From Candidatus Sedimenticola sp. (ex Thyasira tokunagai) (lineage in GTDB: Bacteria > Pseudomonadota > Gammaproteobacteria > Chromatiales > Chromatiaceae), in the NCBI GenBank assembly GCA_037318855.1, contig CP134874.1:3844598-3908597 (forward strand): a stretch of 64,000 nucleotides of DNA, read 5' to 3'. The position numbers were made by a program, and so were the translations under genes. The notes below the pieces were generated by a model. The model was not told where the DNA came from and did not search any database. It was given only the letters and a program-made list of their open reading frames with translations. Below are positions 43,728-53,187 of this stretch, in pieces. Each line of letters begins with the position of its first letter. Position 1 is the first letter of the stretch.

Positions 43728-45722
43728 ATGGATGACACCGCCACACGACGGTTATCGCTGACTCTCACCTTACTGGTGGCGGCACTGCTTCTCCCGCTTA
43801 CCGCGATAGGAATCTCCCCCCCACTGACAGACCAGAATCGCTTTCTTGAGGCAGAGAAAGCGCTGAAGAAAAATGAGGCTGGGCGCTATCAGAAGCTGAA
43901 GTCCCAGTTGATCGACTATCCGCTCTACCCCTATCTTGAGTTTCAGGAACTGACACAGCAGCGATCAAAACTCAAAAGCCGCTCGGTTGAACAATTTCTT
44001 ACGCGTTACAAGGAGACGCCACTTGCACCACGGATGCGGCGCATCTGGCTCTCTGAGCTGGCTAAACGCAAGCAGTGGTGGATCTATCTGACATTTTACC
44101 GTCCCGGAATAGGCACCAAATTCGACTGCCATAGGATGCTGGCGCTACTCGGCACCGGCCACGCAGACGAGGCCTTCAGTGAGATACCACAGCTCTGGCT
44201 TAGTGGAAAATCGCAGCCGAAGGCGTGTGATCCGGTTTTTGACCACTGGCGTAAGGCGGGGAAGCTGACCGCAAAACTGGCATGGAAGCGGGCTGAGCTG
44301 GCGATGAATGAGGGTGAAACCACCCTCGCCCGCTACCTTAAACGCTACCTGCCAATGCCTGAGAGAGAGCAGCTTGAGCTCTGGCTAAAGCTCCATAAGC
44401 GGCCAAAAACGATCACAGATAAACGAGCCTTCCGCCAAGCCTCTTCTCATCGGGAGAAAATACTACTACACGGTTTTAAGCGGCTGGCACGGCAAGACCA
44501 CCTGAGCGCCCTCACTCTCTGGCCACGGCTGCGCGCAAGCTATCCATTCAGCAAAGAGCAGCTCTATAAGGGTGAACGTGAGCTCCTGCTCTCATTGGCT
44601 CGCAACGGCCATCCCGCTGTCCTCCCGCTACTTGATGGCTTCACCCCCAAAGCCTCTGATGGGCGCTTCCTGACAACAAGAATTCGCACCGCCTTGAGCA
44701 TGCAGGAGTGGCCCTTTGTCCTCACCTGGATAGAGGCGCTGCCGGAGAAACTGCAGCAATCGGAACGCTGGCGCTACTGGCGTGCCAGAGCAACAGAAGC
44801 AGTGGGACGGCAGGAGGAGGCGATGACACTGTTTCGGGCGCTGTCACTGGAGCGGAGTTATTACGGTTTTCTGGCTGCTGATAAAACAGGAGTCCGCTAC
44901 CGCTTCGATCCCATCCCCTTGAGCCTGGATCAGAAAGAACTCGATCGCACCGCACAACTGCCGACTATCAGAAGAGCACACGAGCTTTTCTCCCTCGGCC
45001 GTTTTCTGGACGCTCGCCGGGAGTGGAACCTGGCGGTCAAAGGGATGCCGCCTGAGAAACTGCAGCTGGTATCAAAGCTGGCCCAGGGCTGGGGTTGGCA
45101 CGACCGTGCAATCTTCACTCTTGCCCGCACCGGCTACTGGGATGATTTGGAGCTACGCTTCCCATTGAAGCATAAGGATAAAGTCTCTGCTGAGGCCGTT
45201 AACCGGCAACTCGATAACGCCTGGGTATTTGCCGTAATACGCCAGGAGAGTGCGTTCTCCCAGGACGCACACTCACCCGCAGGTGCTCTCGGCCTTATGC
45301 AGTTGATGCCGAACACCGCTCGCTTTATCGCAAAAAAGACCAAACAGCGCAGACCGAGGAAACGGGAGCTACTCAACCCGGATACCAATATCACGCTGGG
45401 AACCGCCTACCTCAGTCGTGTCTACAGACAGCTTGGAAAGAATCAGGTACTGGCCACAGCAGCCTATAATGCGGGCCCACACCGGGTGCGCGCCTGGCTG
45501 CCGGAGACGACAATTGCCGCCGACCTGTGGGTGGAGACGATTCCATTTCGTGAGACCAGAAGCTACACCCAGCGCGTTCTTAGCTATGCAGTGATCTATG
45601 ACCAGCGCCTGGGCAAAAAAGCGACGCCCCTGTCCTTACGAATGCCATGGGTTTTTCCAGAATCACACATTATGCAGATTGCCTCAGCAAGCCCGGCCAA
45701 GAGCGGCGTTGATAAGCACTAG
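43728..45722 (+). CDS. slt: Soluble lytic murein transglycosylase
   Basis: 664 residues from ATG 43728 (MDDTATRRLS, followed by a signal segment LTLLVAALLLPLTAIG); a start at 43674 is possible. The long helical N-terminal superhelix is followed by a catalytic SLT domain at about 500-640: VIRQESAFSQDAHSPAGALGLMQLMPNTAR with catalytic Glu, then TNITLGTAYL-like NPDTNITLGTAYLSRV and AAYNAGPHRV. Periplasmic cell-wall recycling enzyme of normal Slt70 size. Confidence 0.95.
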   Translation: MDDTATRRLSLTLTLLVAALLLPLTAIGISPPLTDQNRFLEAEKALKKNEAGRYQKLKSQLIDYPLYPYLEFQELTQQRSKLKSRSVEQFLTRYKETPLAPRMRRIWLSELAKRKQWWIYLTFYRPGIGTKFDCHRMLALLGTGHADEAFSEIPQLWLSGKSQPKACDPVFDHWRKAGKLTAKLAWKRAELAMNEGETTLARYLKRYLPMPEREQLELWLKLHKRPKTITDKRAFRQASSHREKILLHGFKRLARQDHLSALTLWPRLRASYPFSKEQLYKGERELLLSLARNGHPAVLPLLDGFTPKASDGRFLTTRIRTALSMQEWPFVLTWIEALPEKLQQSERWRYWRARATEAVGRQEEAMTLFRALSLERSYYGFLAADKTGVRYRFDPIPLSLDQKELDRTAQLPTIRRAHELFSLGRFLDARREWNLAVKGMPPEKLQLVSKLAQGWGWHDRAIFTLARTGYWDDLELRFPLKHKDKVSAEAVNRQLDNAWVFAVIRQESAFSQDAHSPAGALGLMQLMPNTARFIAKKTKQRRPRKRELLNPDTNITLGTAYLSRVYRQLGKNQVLATAAYNAGPHRVRAWLPETTIAADLWVETIPFRETRSYTQRVLSYAVIYDQRLGKKATPLSLRMPWVFPESHIMQIASASPAKSGVDKH

Positions 45723-45745
45723 CAACCGGTGATAGCCCCTCGCCT

Positions 45746-45893
45746 TAGGAGGGTGTCGTAAAAGCACCAGTCCCTTCTCCCTACGAGGGAGAAGGTTAGG
45801 ATGAGGGTGTATTTAATCAATAAGTTACCTATTGATCCCCCTCACCCTAACCCTCTCCCCGTTGGGGAGAGGGGACTTTTGCGACACCCTCCT
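45746..45893. repeat. Palindromic CCCTCACCCTAACCCTCTCC-type repeat
   Basis: AGGAGGGTGTCGTAAAAG...CCCTTCTCCCTACGAGGGAG pairs with the later CCCTCTCCCCGTTGGGGAG...CTTTTGCGACACCCTCCT. This kind of repeat is widespread between gammaproteobacterial genes. Here it separates the convergent slt and cyclase-domain genes and may act as a bidirectional terminator. Confidence 0.85.
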
Positions 45894-48271
45894 TAGGGAG
45901 GTGTAGCTCTTGGCGACAGCCTCTCAACCGCTTCGGCCCGTCTCTCTCTATCTGTAACCACCTGATAGTAACTTCGCTGCAGGGGCTCATTCTCCCCCGA
46001 TGCGAGACCATCCCACACCGTCACCGGAGACTCCTTCAGCACCAGGGTATGCATTTTTCCATCAAGATCGGGATAACGCCCAACCATGAGCTGATCATCA
46101 CCTGCCAACATATCCTGCTCGACGGTGCGCATAGAGAGTTCAGACTTGAGCTTGTAATAGGCGGAAATATCGAGCTCAATACCGTTGACGTTGTAACGCA
46201 CCAACTTGTCGGAGCTGACTTTCTCCAGAGCACCGGCATCCAGCGGGGCCATCACCTTGACCCCCTGCCCAAGCGCCCTACCATAGCGGGTATTCCTGAT
46301 CGCCGCAGAGCATGAAGAGAGCTGATCGGCTCGGTTGATGGCGGGAGAGATCATGATTTTCTGATTTCCATCATAAAGAAAAGTCGGTTCCTCATCGCTA
46401 AAGCAGATACCCAGCCCCAGCTCCAGTTCAGGCAATCCATACTCCCGATTTTTGATATTCTGCGCCTCCACCACTTTCAGCATATTTCTTGCCAGACCAC
46501 AGGCGTGGGAGACACAAAGCCACTGGTAGGGCGTATCCTGATATTCAAAAATACTGAGGATCACGGCATCACCCTCAACAAAAACTTTTTGAGCACCATA
46601 CCCTTTGAGCAGCCTAGTGATCGGTTCAAAGAAATTTAGGCTAAAGTGGGATGCCGGATTAAGGCCCCGCTGCCGCAACTCCTTGGTTATCGCCGTTGAA
46701 CCCCGAACATCGGCTTTGATGATCACGTGGTTGCGAATCTTGTGCTCCCCCGGCTGAAGCTCTCCACGCAACAACATCTCCTGCAACGTACTGTTACTGC
46801 GGGAGAGATCAATATCTTCCTGGCGGCTGAGAATTCGGATGCGACTCATGGCAGAGAAGGCCTGATGCGCCAGTTTGAGATCACGCCGAAAAATAGAGAA
46901 ATGCCGGACAAAGCTGAAAACTCTTCGTCGCCGTGTCGCCGTCGGCATATTGCGAATGGCGCTCTGTGCGCGATCAAGCACTTTCATCACCTGCACAGGG
47001 TTATTCACACCCGGCATACCCGACAGTTTCCGTTGCAGCCCCTGCTTCTTGATATCGCCCGCAAGATACTGACACACCAGCCTGACGGGTAGACACCCTT
47101 TGAGATCCTGATAAACCTCAGGCGCGGCATGAGATGCAAGTATCTCCTGTTCCAGGCCGCCTTTTTTAAATTGCCTCAATAAACGCTTGAGAAGGCGGGC
47201 GTGAAATTGGGGCCAATGGGGATTTTGCCAATAGGCTCGGTCCGCCACACCGCTATCACCGCCGACACTCGTGCTCCCGGATTTTACCGAGTAGATGAAG
47301 CGATCAATGTTCTCCGGCACATCAAGCCAGGAGACCAGCCCTTTGTGGTACTCATCTTTTTGCATGGAGTTTCCCAGCAACAGGCCGATATCAATCTGTG
47401 TCGTCATGCCGCCCGGCTCATTGCGATACAGAATCGCCGTCGAACCGGCCTCTCCACCTCCACCTTCTCCCTGCTCATGCCCTTCCAACGGCCAGACCCA
47501 TGTCGGCAAAAAACGGGAAAACAGCCCCACCACCAGACGATTGATGGTGTCAAATCCCCTCTCCTTCTCGCTATTGGTACAAGCCAGTGGATAGTGCTTC
47601 ATCAGCTGCTCATCAGCCAGAAGCGACGACAGTTGCAGCATGGGATTGAACAGGACAATTTTGGGCACCGGCCAAGTTCGACCAAGAACGGATTTTCGCA
47701 GCTTGCCAAGGCGAACCGTCTCCAGCTTCAGCAATTCGCGAAACAGTCGGCGACTCAACCGGTATCTTATCGATGACTCCTCTTTCGCCAGAATCACCAA
47801 TCTTTCATGCAACTGCACCGAGAGCGCATTTGACTGTTGATTGGCTCGGCTGCGCTCTTTCTGGAGTCTACTGCGCAGATCACGCAGCTCTTCGTCGATC
47901 ACCTGCAGGAGAAATTTCAGCACGGAAAACTGTAGCAGCTGGATCACTTCCATACTGGATCGCTTGCGCGCACGATCCACCGCCAGCTCCATCATGCCGA
48001 TATAGCAGTCACCCACTGCCTGTACATCCTGTTTATCCGGTGGCGGCGGTGCCTCTCCCCAATAGTTCTTGGTAACATCATGGAGCAGGGCACGCTTCAC
48101 CATCAGGCGCGTCTTTTGTGTGAACTCCTGGCTGAGAACGACATCGATACGGGTATTATCTATACCCCGCGGAAGTTTACTGAAAAGCAGATCAAACGGC
48201 TGTTTGCAACGCAGAGGTTTACAAAACTCCTCTATTTCAGGCCGCCAGTAGAAAAGTTTTCCCAGTGCCAC
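45893..48271 (-). CDS. Large protein with divergent class III nucleotidyl cyclase domain
   Basis: 792 residues, no signal or membrane helix seen. The first about 520 residues are unrecognised, rich in basic helices (coiled-coil-like EELRDLRSRLQKERSRANQQ). Residues about 540-700 look like a class III cyclase: HVIIKADVRGSTAITKEL (first metal Asp), VFVEGDAVILSIFEY (second), and SPAINRADQLSS in place of the usual VNxAxRL, so the transition-state Arg appears to be Gln. It may make a cyclic nucleotide or be a degenerate sensor. The short C-terminal region (about 700-792) is unrecognised. Confidence 0.7.
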   Translation of the reverse strand: MALGKLFYWRPEIEEFCKPLRCKQPFDLLFSKLPRGIDNTRIDVVLSQEFTQKTRLMVKRALLHDVTKNYWGEAPPPPDKQDVQAVGDCYIGMMELAVDRARKRSSMEVIQLLQFSVLKFLLQVIDEELRDLRSRLQKERSRANQQSNALSVQLHERLVILAKEESSIRYRLSRRLFRELLKLETVRLGKLRKSVLGRTWPVPKIVLFNPMLQLSSLLADEQLMKHYPLACTNSEKERGFDTINRLVVGLFSRFLPTWVWPLEGHEQGEGGGGEAGSTAILYRNEPGGMTTQIDIGLLLGNSMQKDEYHKGLVSWLDVPENIDRFIYSVKSGSTSVGGDSGVADRAYWQNPHWPQFHARLLKRLLRQFKKGGLEQEILASHAAPEVYQDLKGCLPVRLVCQYLAGDIKKQGLQRKLSGMPGVNNPVQVMKVLDRAQSAIRNMPTATRRRRVFSFVRHFSIFRRDLKLAHQAFSAMSRIRILSRQEDIDLSRSNSTLQEMLLRGELQPGEHKIRNHVIIKADVRGSTAITKELRQRGLNPASHFSLNFFEPITRLLKGYGAQKVFVEGDAVILSIFEYQDTPYQWLCVSHACGLARNMLKVVEAQNIKNREYGLPELELGLGICFSDEEPTFLYDGNQKIMISPAINRADQLSSCSAAIRNTRYGRALGQGVKVMAPLDAGALEKVSSDKLVRYNVNGIELDISAYYKLKSELSMRTVEQDMLAGDDQLMVGRYPDLDGKMHTLVLKESPVTVWDGLASGENEPLQRSYYQVVTDRERRAEAVERLSPRATPP

Positions 48272-48375
48272 GATGATTCAGCAGGCCGACCGGCTCTGAT
48301 AGCCCGACTGTGGATACGGGAGGGCAATCACTGAATGTAATCTGGTTGAACCACCCATATAGGCTGCCTCGATGA

Positions 48376-48834
48376 TCAACGGATCAATGCCGAAACGAGC
48401 TGATCCTCCATGTCGATCCGACTGGCCAGCTCTTCACCAAGATTGGATAGATCATCATCCAGGTGATCCATCGGCTGTTTGTGATCCGAGGTGTCGTATT
48501 TATCATTAAAGGCAACTGCCACCTCTGTCACCTCAGAGATCCTTGGGTAGACCCTATTGGCGACCTCCACCACATCACTTCGCCGCTCAGATCCAGAGGT
48601 GATGCGGTCGTAGACTTCAAAGTGGCCGAATGCGATATAGTCAACCAGCAGTTGACAAAAGTCCCGTAGGAGCTGTTTTACCGGCTTTCCCGGTGGGTAG
48701 GCCTCAAGGCCGGCCAGCTGGCAATAAGTCACCATCAGCTCCTGACGCTCAACCAACCATTTTTCCACCATCTCCTGGGTGAGTTTTCTACGATCTTCTG
48801 TTTCGCCGTCTGTTTCGCCGTCTGTTGTCGCCAT
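48376..48834 (-). CDS. rsd: Rsd/AlgQ-family anti-sigma factor
   Basis: 152 residues. The Rsd core LVERQELMVTYCQLAG, LRDFCQLLVDYIAFGHFEVYDRI and AVAFNDKYD is present. Binds sigma-70 region 4 and modulates sigma competition. The N-terminus carries a short repeated GETDGET, encoded by a tandem repeat of 12 bp near 48800-48830, unusual for the family. Confidence 0.88.
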   Translation of the reverse strand: MATTDGETDGETEDRRKLTQEMVEKWLVERQELMVTYCQLAGLEAYPPGKPVKQLLRDFCQLLVDYIAFGHFEVYDRITSGSERRSDVVEVANRVYPRISEVTEVAVAFNDKYDTSDHKQPMDHLDDDLSNLGEELASRIDMEDQLVSALIR

Positions 48835-48994
48835 GTTGTCGTACTCTTGTTATATCCTGGTTGAGCCATCACGTTTTGTGATCACCAAATAACAGTGAGA
48901 CTCAAGAAGAGTTATTAAATCCGCCTGACCCCTTGTATCTCAAGCCATCACGAACCAGACTAGAGTGTATCAAATTTGTCCCAATACTAAAGCT

Positions 48995-49750
48995 ATGAAC
49001 ATCGGAAACCCGAGACCTCTCTTATATCTTCCTCTCCTGCTATGGGGGTATGCCGCCCATGCCGGAGATTTAGACTATCCGAACCGATACAGTAGCATGG
49101 CTGAATCGGTCATGGACATGATGGATGCCTTCTCATCCTCTTACCAGAAACGGATTGATAGAAGAGCGAGTGACCGCAATCCCTGGGCGATAAACAGCTT
49201 CCCATATCAAGTACCTATGACTACAGGTATGCCCGGCACTATGGGTATGCCCGGCACTATGGGTATGCCCGGCACCATGGGTATGCCCGGCACCATGGGT
49301 ATGCCCGGCACCATGGGTATGCCCGGCACTATGGGTATGCCCGGCACCATGGGTATGCCCGGCACCATGGGTATGCCCGGCACTATGGGTATGCCCGGCA
49401 CTATGGGTATGCCCGGCACTATGGGTATGCCCGGCACCATGGGTATGCCCGGCACTATGGGTATGCCCGGAGGATACCCCAGTTATCAAACCGCACCCTC
49501 TGTACTGGATGGTGGTTGGCAGGGACAGCAGGGAACAGTTCTGGTTATAAACCGCAACCGTTTTCGCCTTTACCTCGACCGCGATACTTTTCGCGAAGGC
49601 GAGCTGATTCTCCATGACCAGAACCGGTTATTGATGCGCGATCCGAAAACCGGAATAGAGAACCCTTTTGAGTATGTAGAATCAGAAGGGCGCTTGGTGC
49701 TACGTAGCGAAGATGGTCAGATCATGCTGTTCAGGCGAATCAGGCGTTAG
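48995..49750 (+). CDS. Exported protein with GMPGTM hexapeptide repeats
   Basis: 251 residues from ATG 48995 (a GTG at 48965 is possible). Signal peptide LLYLPLLLWGYAAHAG. The N-terminal region has SMAESVMDMMDAF; the middle (about residues 76-162) is about 14 copies of GMPGTM; a C-terminal about 70-residue domain (VINRNRFRLYLDRDTFREGEL...MLFRRIRR) looks like a small beta-fold. A third Met-rich exported protein in the window. No family recognised. Confidence 0.8.
   Translation: MNIGNPRPLLYLPLLLWGYAAHAGDLDYPNRYSSMAESVMDMMDAFSSSYQKRIDRRASDRNPWAINSFPYQVPMTTGMPGTMGMPGTMGMPGTMGMPGTMGMPGTMGMPGTMGMPGTMGMPGTMGMPGTMGMPGTMGMPGTMGMPGTMGMPGTMGMPGGYPSYQTAPSVLDGGWQGQQGTVLVINRNRFRLYLDRDTFREGELILHDQNRLLMRDPKTGIENPFEYVESEGRLVLRSEDGQIMLFRRIRR
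49226..49475 (+). repeat. 18-bp coding tandem repeat
   Basis: GGTATGCCCGGCACYATG repeated about 14 times with only C/T wobble differences, which indicates recent expansion. Confidence 0.95.
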
Positions 49751-49819
49751 CACAACTCCTGTCAACCCCCCCTGGGGATATCATTCAGGGAGCCTCTGAT
49801 TAAGTCTGGTTAGATTTAG

Positions 49820-51390
49820 CCCGCATGTTTCACCCAGCATTCGATTCGATGCTTTTTAACCCATACTAAGCAAGTCAGAAGCAAGATAGGAATGTATATC
49901 TTATCGAAGGTGGTTTTCTGACAATCAAAGCACACCTCCCCCTTACCCCCATTGTTTATCATCGTGCCGGGGCGGCACTCCTTGAGAACTATCCGGGTCG
50001 CAGACGAGCAACCACCAAGGCGAAGAGATCCTGATAAGGGTAAGCGCTGGAGAGCAGGAAGCGGATACGGCGCGTATTGCGCAGCATAACTGCACCGATC
50101 TTTAACAACTTGATCCGAAGCGTGCCTACTTGGCCTCTCGCCAGTTCTGTGCCCTTGAGCGCCAACCGGCGGATACTCTCCATCAGCACATAAGCCAGGC
50201 TGGAGAGGAGTAACCGGAACTGATTCGCCCACCAATAGTGGGCACTGGTACGATCTGCAAAGAGCCCCATCTGCTGCTCTTTAATCCGGTTCTCCATCTC
50301 GCCACGGGCACAGTAGAGATCATCGTAGAGTGCCTGCTTGTCACCTTCCAGATTGGTGACGATGAAACGTGGATTGCGCCCCTTGTCTGTGACCTCCAGC
50401 TTAGCAATGACCTGGCGAGTATGTTTCCAACTCTTGGCGGCATAGTGCAACCGGAAGAACTCCCGCTGTTTCTCGCCAGTCAGTTCGACAAGTTGTTCAA
50501 CAATCTGCATACCCGGTTCAATCATCTGCTCCAGCCGCTTATTGCGGGCAATACCAATGATGTACTTCACACCACGGCGTTCACACCAGTCCAGCATTCT
50601 ATGGCGACAGAACCCGGAGTCTCCTCGGAAGATGATCTGAACATCGGGCCATTCCTGGCGCAGCCGTTTCGTCAGTAACGCCAGAATCGCCCATGTATGT
50701 TTCGCCCCGTCAACATTGCTGGGCCTCAGGTAGCTGATGAGCAATTGATCACCACAAAAGACATAGAGGGGAAGAAAACAGTAGTGGTCATAATAGCCAT
50801 GGAAAAAGCGTCCCTCCTGCATACCATGAACTTGATCATCGGTGGCATCAAAGTCCAGGATCAACTCATCGGGAGGAGAGTCAAAAGAAGCGATGAATTG
50901 GTCGATCAACACCCTATGGATATCGACTGCCGCCTTTCTTCCAGTACGGCCCTCAAGCCGACAGAGGGTAGACTGACTACCCAATTTCTGTTCCCGGTCG
51001 ACAGCCGTCTGCAAAGCAGGATCATTACGCAGGGTTTTGTGATCGTTGAGGTCTTCATAGCCCAAGCCTAGACCGTAAACACGTTGTCGTAGCAGGCTCA
51101 GTTGGGAGTGAGTGATGTAATCAGGATTTCGCGGATCTGGAATGACGGCATCAACCGCTTTCATTAAACCGAGTCGCCTGTCGATCTGTCTCAGTAGAAG
51201 CACACCCCCATCTGAAGTAATGTCGCCGCCGCTAAATTCGGCCTGTACCTTGCGGCGTTTAAGGACTGGAAATTCCAGAACAGTTTGGTTACAGTTTGTC
51301 ACAGGCAGAATCCTTTTCGATTACAGTGTAAGTAACTGAATTATATCGAATATACGAGGATTCTGCCTTTTATTTTGTGAAATATTGGGG
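49820..51390 (-). mobile_element. IS1380-family element, copy 3 (1571 bp)
   Basis: Ends as copy 1, same orientation; TTAG duplication at 49816-49819 and 51391-51394. Inserted in a MITE-like repeat. Confidence 0.95.
49989..51302 (-). CDS. IS1380-family transposase, intact
   Basis: 437 residues, identical protein to copies 1 and 2, all catalytic landmarks present (ILDFDATDDQ, FRGDSGFCR, MENRIKEQQ). Its insertion affects only repeat DNA. Confidence 0.95.
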   Translation of the reverse strand: MTNCNQTVLEFPVLKRRKVQAEFSGGDITSDGGVLLLRQIDRRLGLMKAVDAVIPDPRNPDYITHSQLSLLRQRVYGLGLGYEDLNDHKTLRNDPALQTAVDREQKLGSQSTLCRLEGRTGRKAAVDIHRVLIDQFIASFDSPPDELILDFDATDDQVHGMQEGRFFHGYYDHYCFLPLYVFCGDQLLISYLRPSNVDGAKHTWAILALLTKRLRQEWPDVQIIFRGDSGFCRHRMLDWCERRGVKYIIGIARNKRLEQMIEPGMQIVEQLVELTGEKQREFFRLHYAAKSWKHTRQVIAKLEVTDKGRNPRFIVTNLEGDKQALYDDLYCARGEMENRIKEQQMGLFADRTSAHYWWANQFRLLLSSLAYVLMESIRRLALKGTELARGQVGTLRIKLLKIGAVMLRNTRRIRFLLSSAYPYQDLFALVVARLRPG

Positions 51391-51449
51391 TTAGGCTGAG
51401 ATAAAATTGCTCCAATTTGTTTCGAAGTGAGCGGTAATAGCCACTCTAT

Positions 51450-52493
51450 TTAGTCAGCAAGCCGATTCATACGCTGATGGCGCGACTCCTCAGGCAAGGC
51501 ACCCAGCAACTTACAGGTCTGATAAAAACTCTCCATATCCCCTTCCGCTTGCCGCATCAGCTGTAGAAAACTTGGCACCCAGTGTTCATAGGTGGCGATG
51601 GAGGCGAGTCGGGCGTTGTTTAACTCACGTTGAAACCAATGATCGTAGCCCCGACCACCACCCCACCGCCCTTTCAGCAAGCTATACTCTGTGCGCAGCC
51701 GACTGAACTCGGCCTGTTTTCCTGACCGCTTTTCATCCTCCGGCAGGGCACTGGTGTAGATATCAATCAAACGCTGTCGGCTCTCCAGCAGTAAACTGAT
51801 GAACTCCCGCTTACGTTCCTGCGAACCGGCCCAGTCAGCCAGTGAGGAATCATCGGCGCTGGAGATCAACCAGCGCTCCACCCCTACCCGCTCAACTGTG
51901 GCGGCAAAAGCCTCGTTAAAAGCGCTGTCACCTTTAACATAGAGCTGCTGATGAGCGAGCTCATGAAAGATCAATCCGGCAATATGAGGTTCCGGCCAAT
52001 CAATCACCGTACTCGGCAGGGGATCATCAAACCAACCCAGGGTTGAGTAAGCAGGTACCGCCTCCACCGTCACATCCAATCCCTGCAATCTCAACTCACC
52101 GGCATAAACATCAGCCTGTTGGCGGGAAAAGTAACCGCGATAGGCAGCACAGCCGATAAACGGGTAGCACCAGGTCATAGGCTTCATGGAGAGCTGCGGG
52201 GTCGCTATCACACTCCACACCACTGCCTTCCTCTCCAGATCAGCATAGCTGCGATAGCTGTCGTTATCCGGCAACCGCAGCTGCTCTGTCGCAAAACGCC
52301 GTATCTCCTGCACGCGCTGCAGCCGTTGCCGTAATTTGCCGCCTGTTGCCGGATCCACCAACAGCTGGTCAATAGTGCGACTCCGGCCCATCAGGTCAAG
52401 ATGACCGCCGATAGATTGAGCGTAATAACCCAGGCTACTACACCCGGATAGGGATAAAAAAAGGAGAATAGAGAGAGAGGTGCGAAACCACAT
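51450..52493 (-). CDS. Putative zinc aminopeptidase lipoprotein
   Basis: 347 residues from ATG 52493, chosen because a lipoprotein signal (LSILLFLSLSGC) follows; the frame is open to 52592 but that part is repeat-derived. A zinc-peptidase-like HELAHQQLYVKGDSAFNEAFA motif (HExxH with downstream Glu) lies near residue 185. It matches the family annotated as putative aminopeptidase (PF10023) from memory. Outer-membrane or periplasmic. Its stop codon abuts the truncated MITE copy 5. Confidence 0.85.
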   Translation of the reverse strand: MWFRTSLSILLFLSLSGCSSLGYYAQSIGGHLDLMGRSRTIDQLLVDPATGGKLRQRLQRVQEIRRFATEQLRLPDNDSYRSYADLERKAVVWSVIATPQLSMKPMTWCYPFIGCAAYRGYFSRQQADVYAGELRLQGLDVTVEAVPAYSTLGWFDDPLPSTVIDWPEPHIAGLIFHELAHQQLYVKGDSAFNEAFAATVERVGVERWLISSADDSSLADWAGSQERKREFISLLLESRQRLIDIYTSALPEDEKRSGKQAEFSRLRTEYSLLKGRWGGGRGYDHWFQRELNNARLASIATYEHWVPSFLQLMRQAEGDMESFYQTCKLLGALPEESRHQRMNRLAD

Positions 52494-52504
52494 ACTGCAT
52501 AACT

Positions 52505-52592
52505 TACCCTTGTTTCTGTTTCTGGACACCCACAAATTGACATCGTCGGGCGAGCCGATCAAATCCATGCGGCTTGTGAGAAACTTGGCCAA
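52505..52592. repeat. Internally deleted RAYT-derived remnant
   Basis: CTGGACACCCACAAATTGAC (also just upstream of the RAYT gene at 53106) is joined directly to CGGGCGAGCCGATCAAATCC...GAGAAACTTGGCCAA, which matches the RAYT gene's 3' end (about 54110-54160). This looks like a deletion derivative lacking the roughly 980 bp in between. Confidence 0.75.
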
Positions 52593-52607
52593 TGTGTTGA
52601 TTATTTC

Positions 52608-52940
52608 CTACTGACATGCACCTATGCGCTTTCCGTCCATGTAGCTGCTGATCGTCATTACACCACCACTTCCGGGATTCTGAGTCTGCATGATCACCTT
52701 GCCTTTAAAGGTGCTACCGCTGTAGGTCACGCTCCCTTTACTGGTGGTTTTTGTGCCCTGTTGATCACACCTCATCGCCCATGTGACGGTATCACCGATG
52801 TTGGTGATGTCAGTCACTTCACATCCACTGTTTTCCGCCTTGTTGCCTGGGACCATCTCTTCCTTGGTGATGCACTGGCTGTGGCTGGTGGGCGGTACCG
52901 CATAGGGCATTCCCTGCATTTCGATCTTGGTTTGTCTCCT
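52608..52940 (-). pseudogene. DUF3617 protein with degraded N-terminus
   Basis: The frame from 52919 gives 103 residues with DUF3617 features (MQGMPYAVPPTSHSQCITKEEM, CEVTDITNIGDTVTWAMRC). Typical members start with a signal peptide and a PGLWEVT segment; upstream in frame only a degraded WKRRQTKIEM is visible and no signal. It may be a truncated gene. The 53000-53180 interval upstream holds the CTGGACACCCACAAATTGAC repeat and no gene. Confidence 0.65.
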
Positions 52941-53187
52941 TTTCCAAATGAAAGTTAAGTCTCAGGTTGTTACCGAAAACTGAACTAAGGTCTTCGATTT
53001 TACCCGAAAACAGGAGCATACGAACAGAATCAATTCTCCGCTTCCAACACGCTTGTCTGCGCTGGACGCTCCTCACAGGAGTGGCGGGTGCTTTCTTCTT
53101 TCCTTTCTGGACACCCACAAATTGACATCCCCATTCGGTATGCAATAATAGAGAACGTGCGGAAAACTTAAATCTCAAGGAAAGAGT

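Larger units (their letters stand above)
49789..51449. repeat. MITE-like repeat, copy 5, split by IS1380 copy 3
   Basis: The left part 49789-49819 (AGGGAGCCTCTGATTAAGTC...) and right part 51391-51449 (TTAGGCTGAGATAAAATT...GTTTCGAAGTGAGCGG) join across the TTAG duplication. The distal half of the repeat is missing; it stops at the 3' end of the aminopeptidase gene. Confidence 0.85.

Noticed and set aside
49133..49615. Antisense frame rich in HTHSAGHTHGAG over the second Met-rich gene
   Set aside because: Shadow of the 18-bp coding repeat; no start context.
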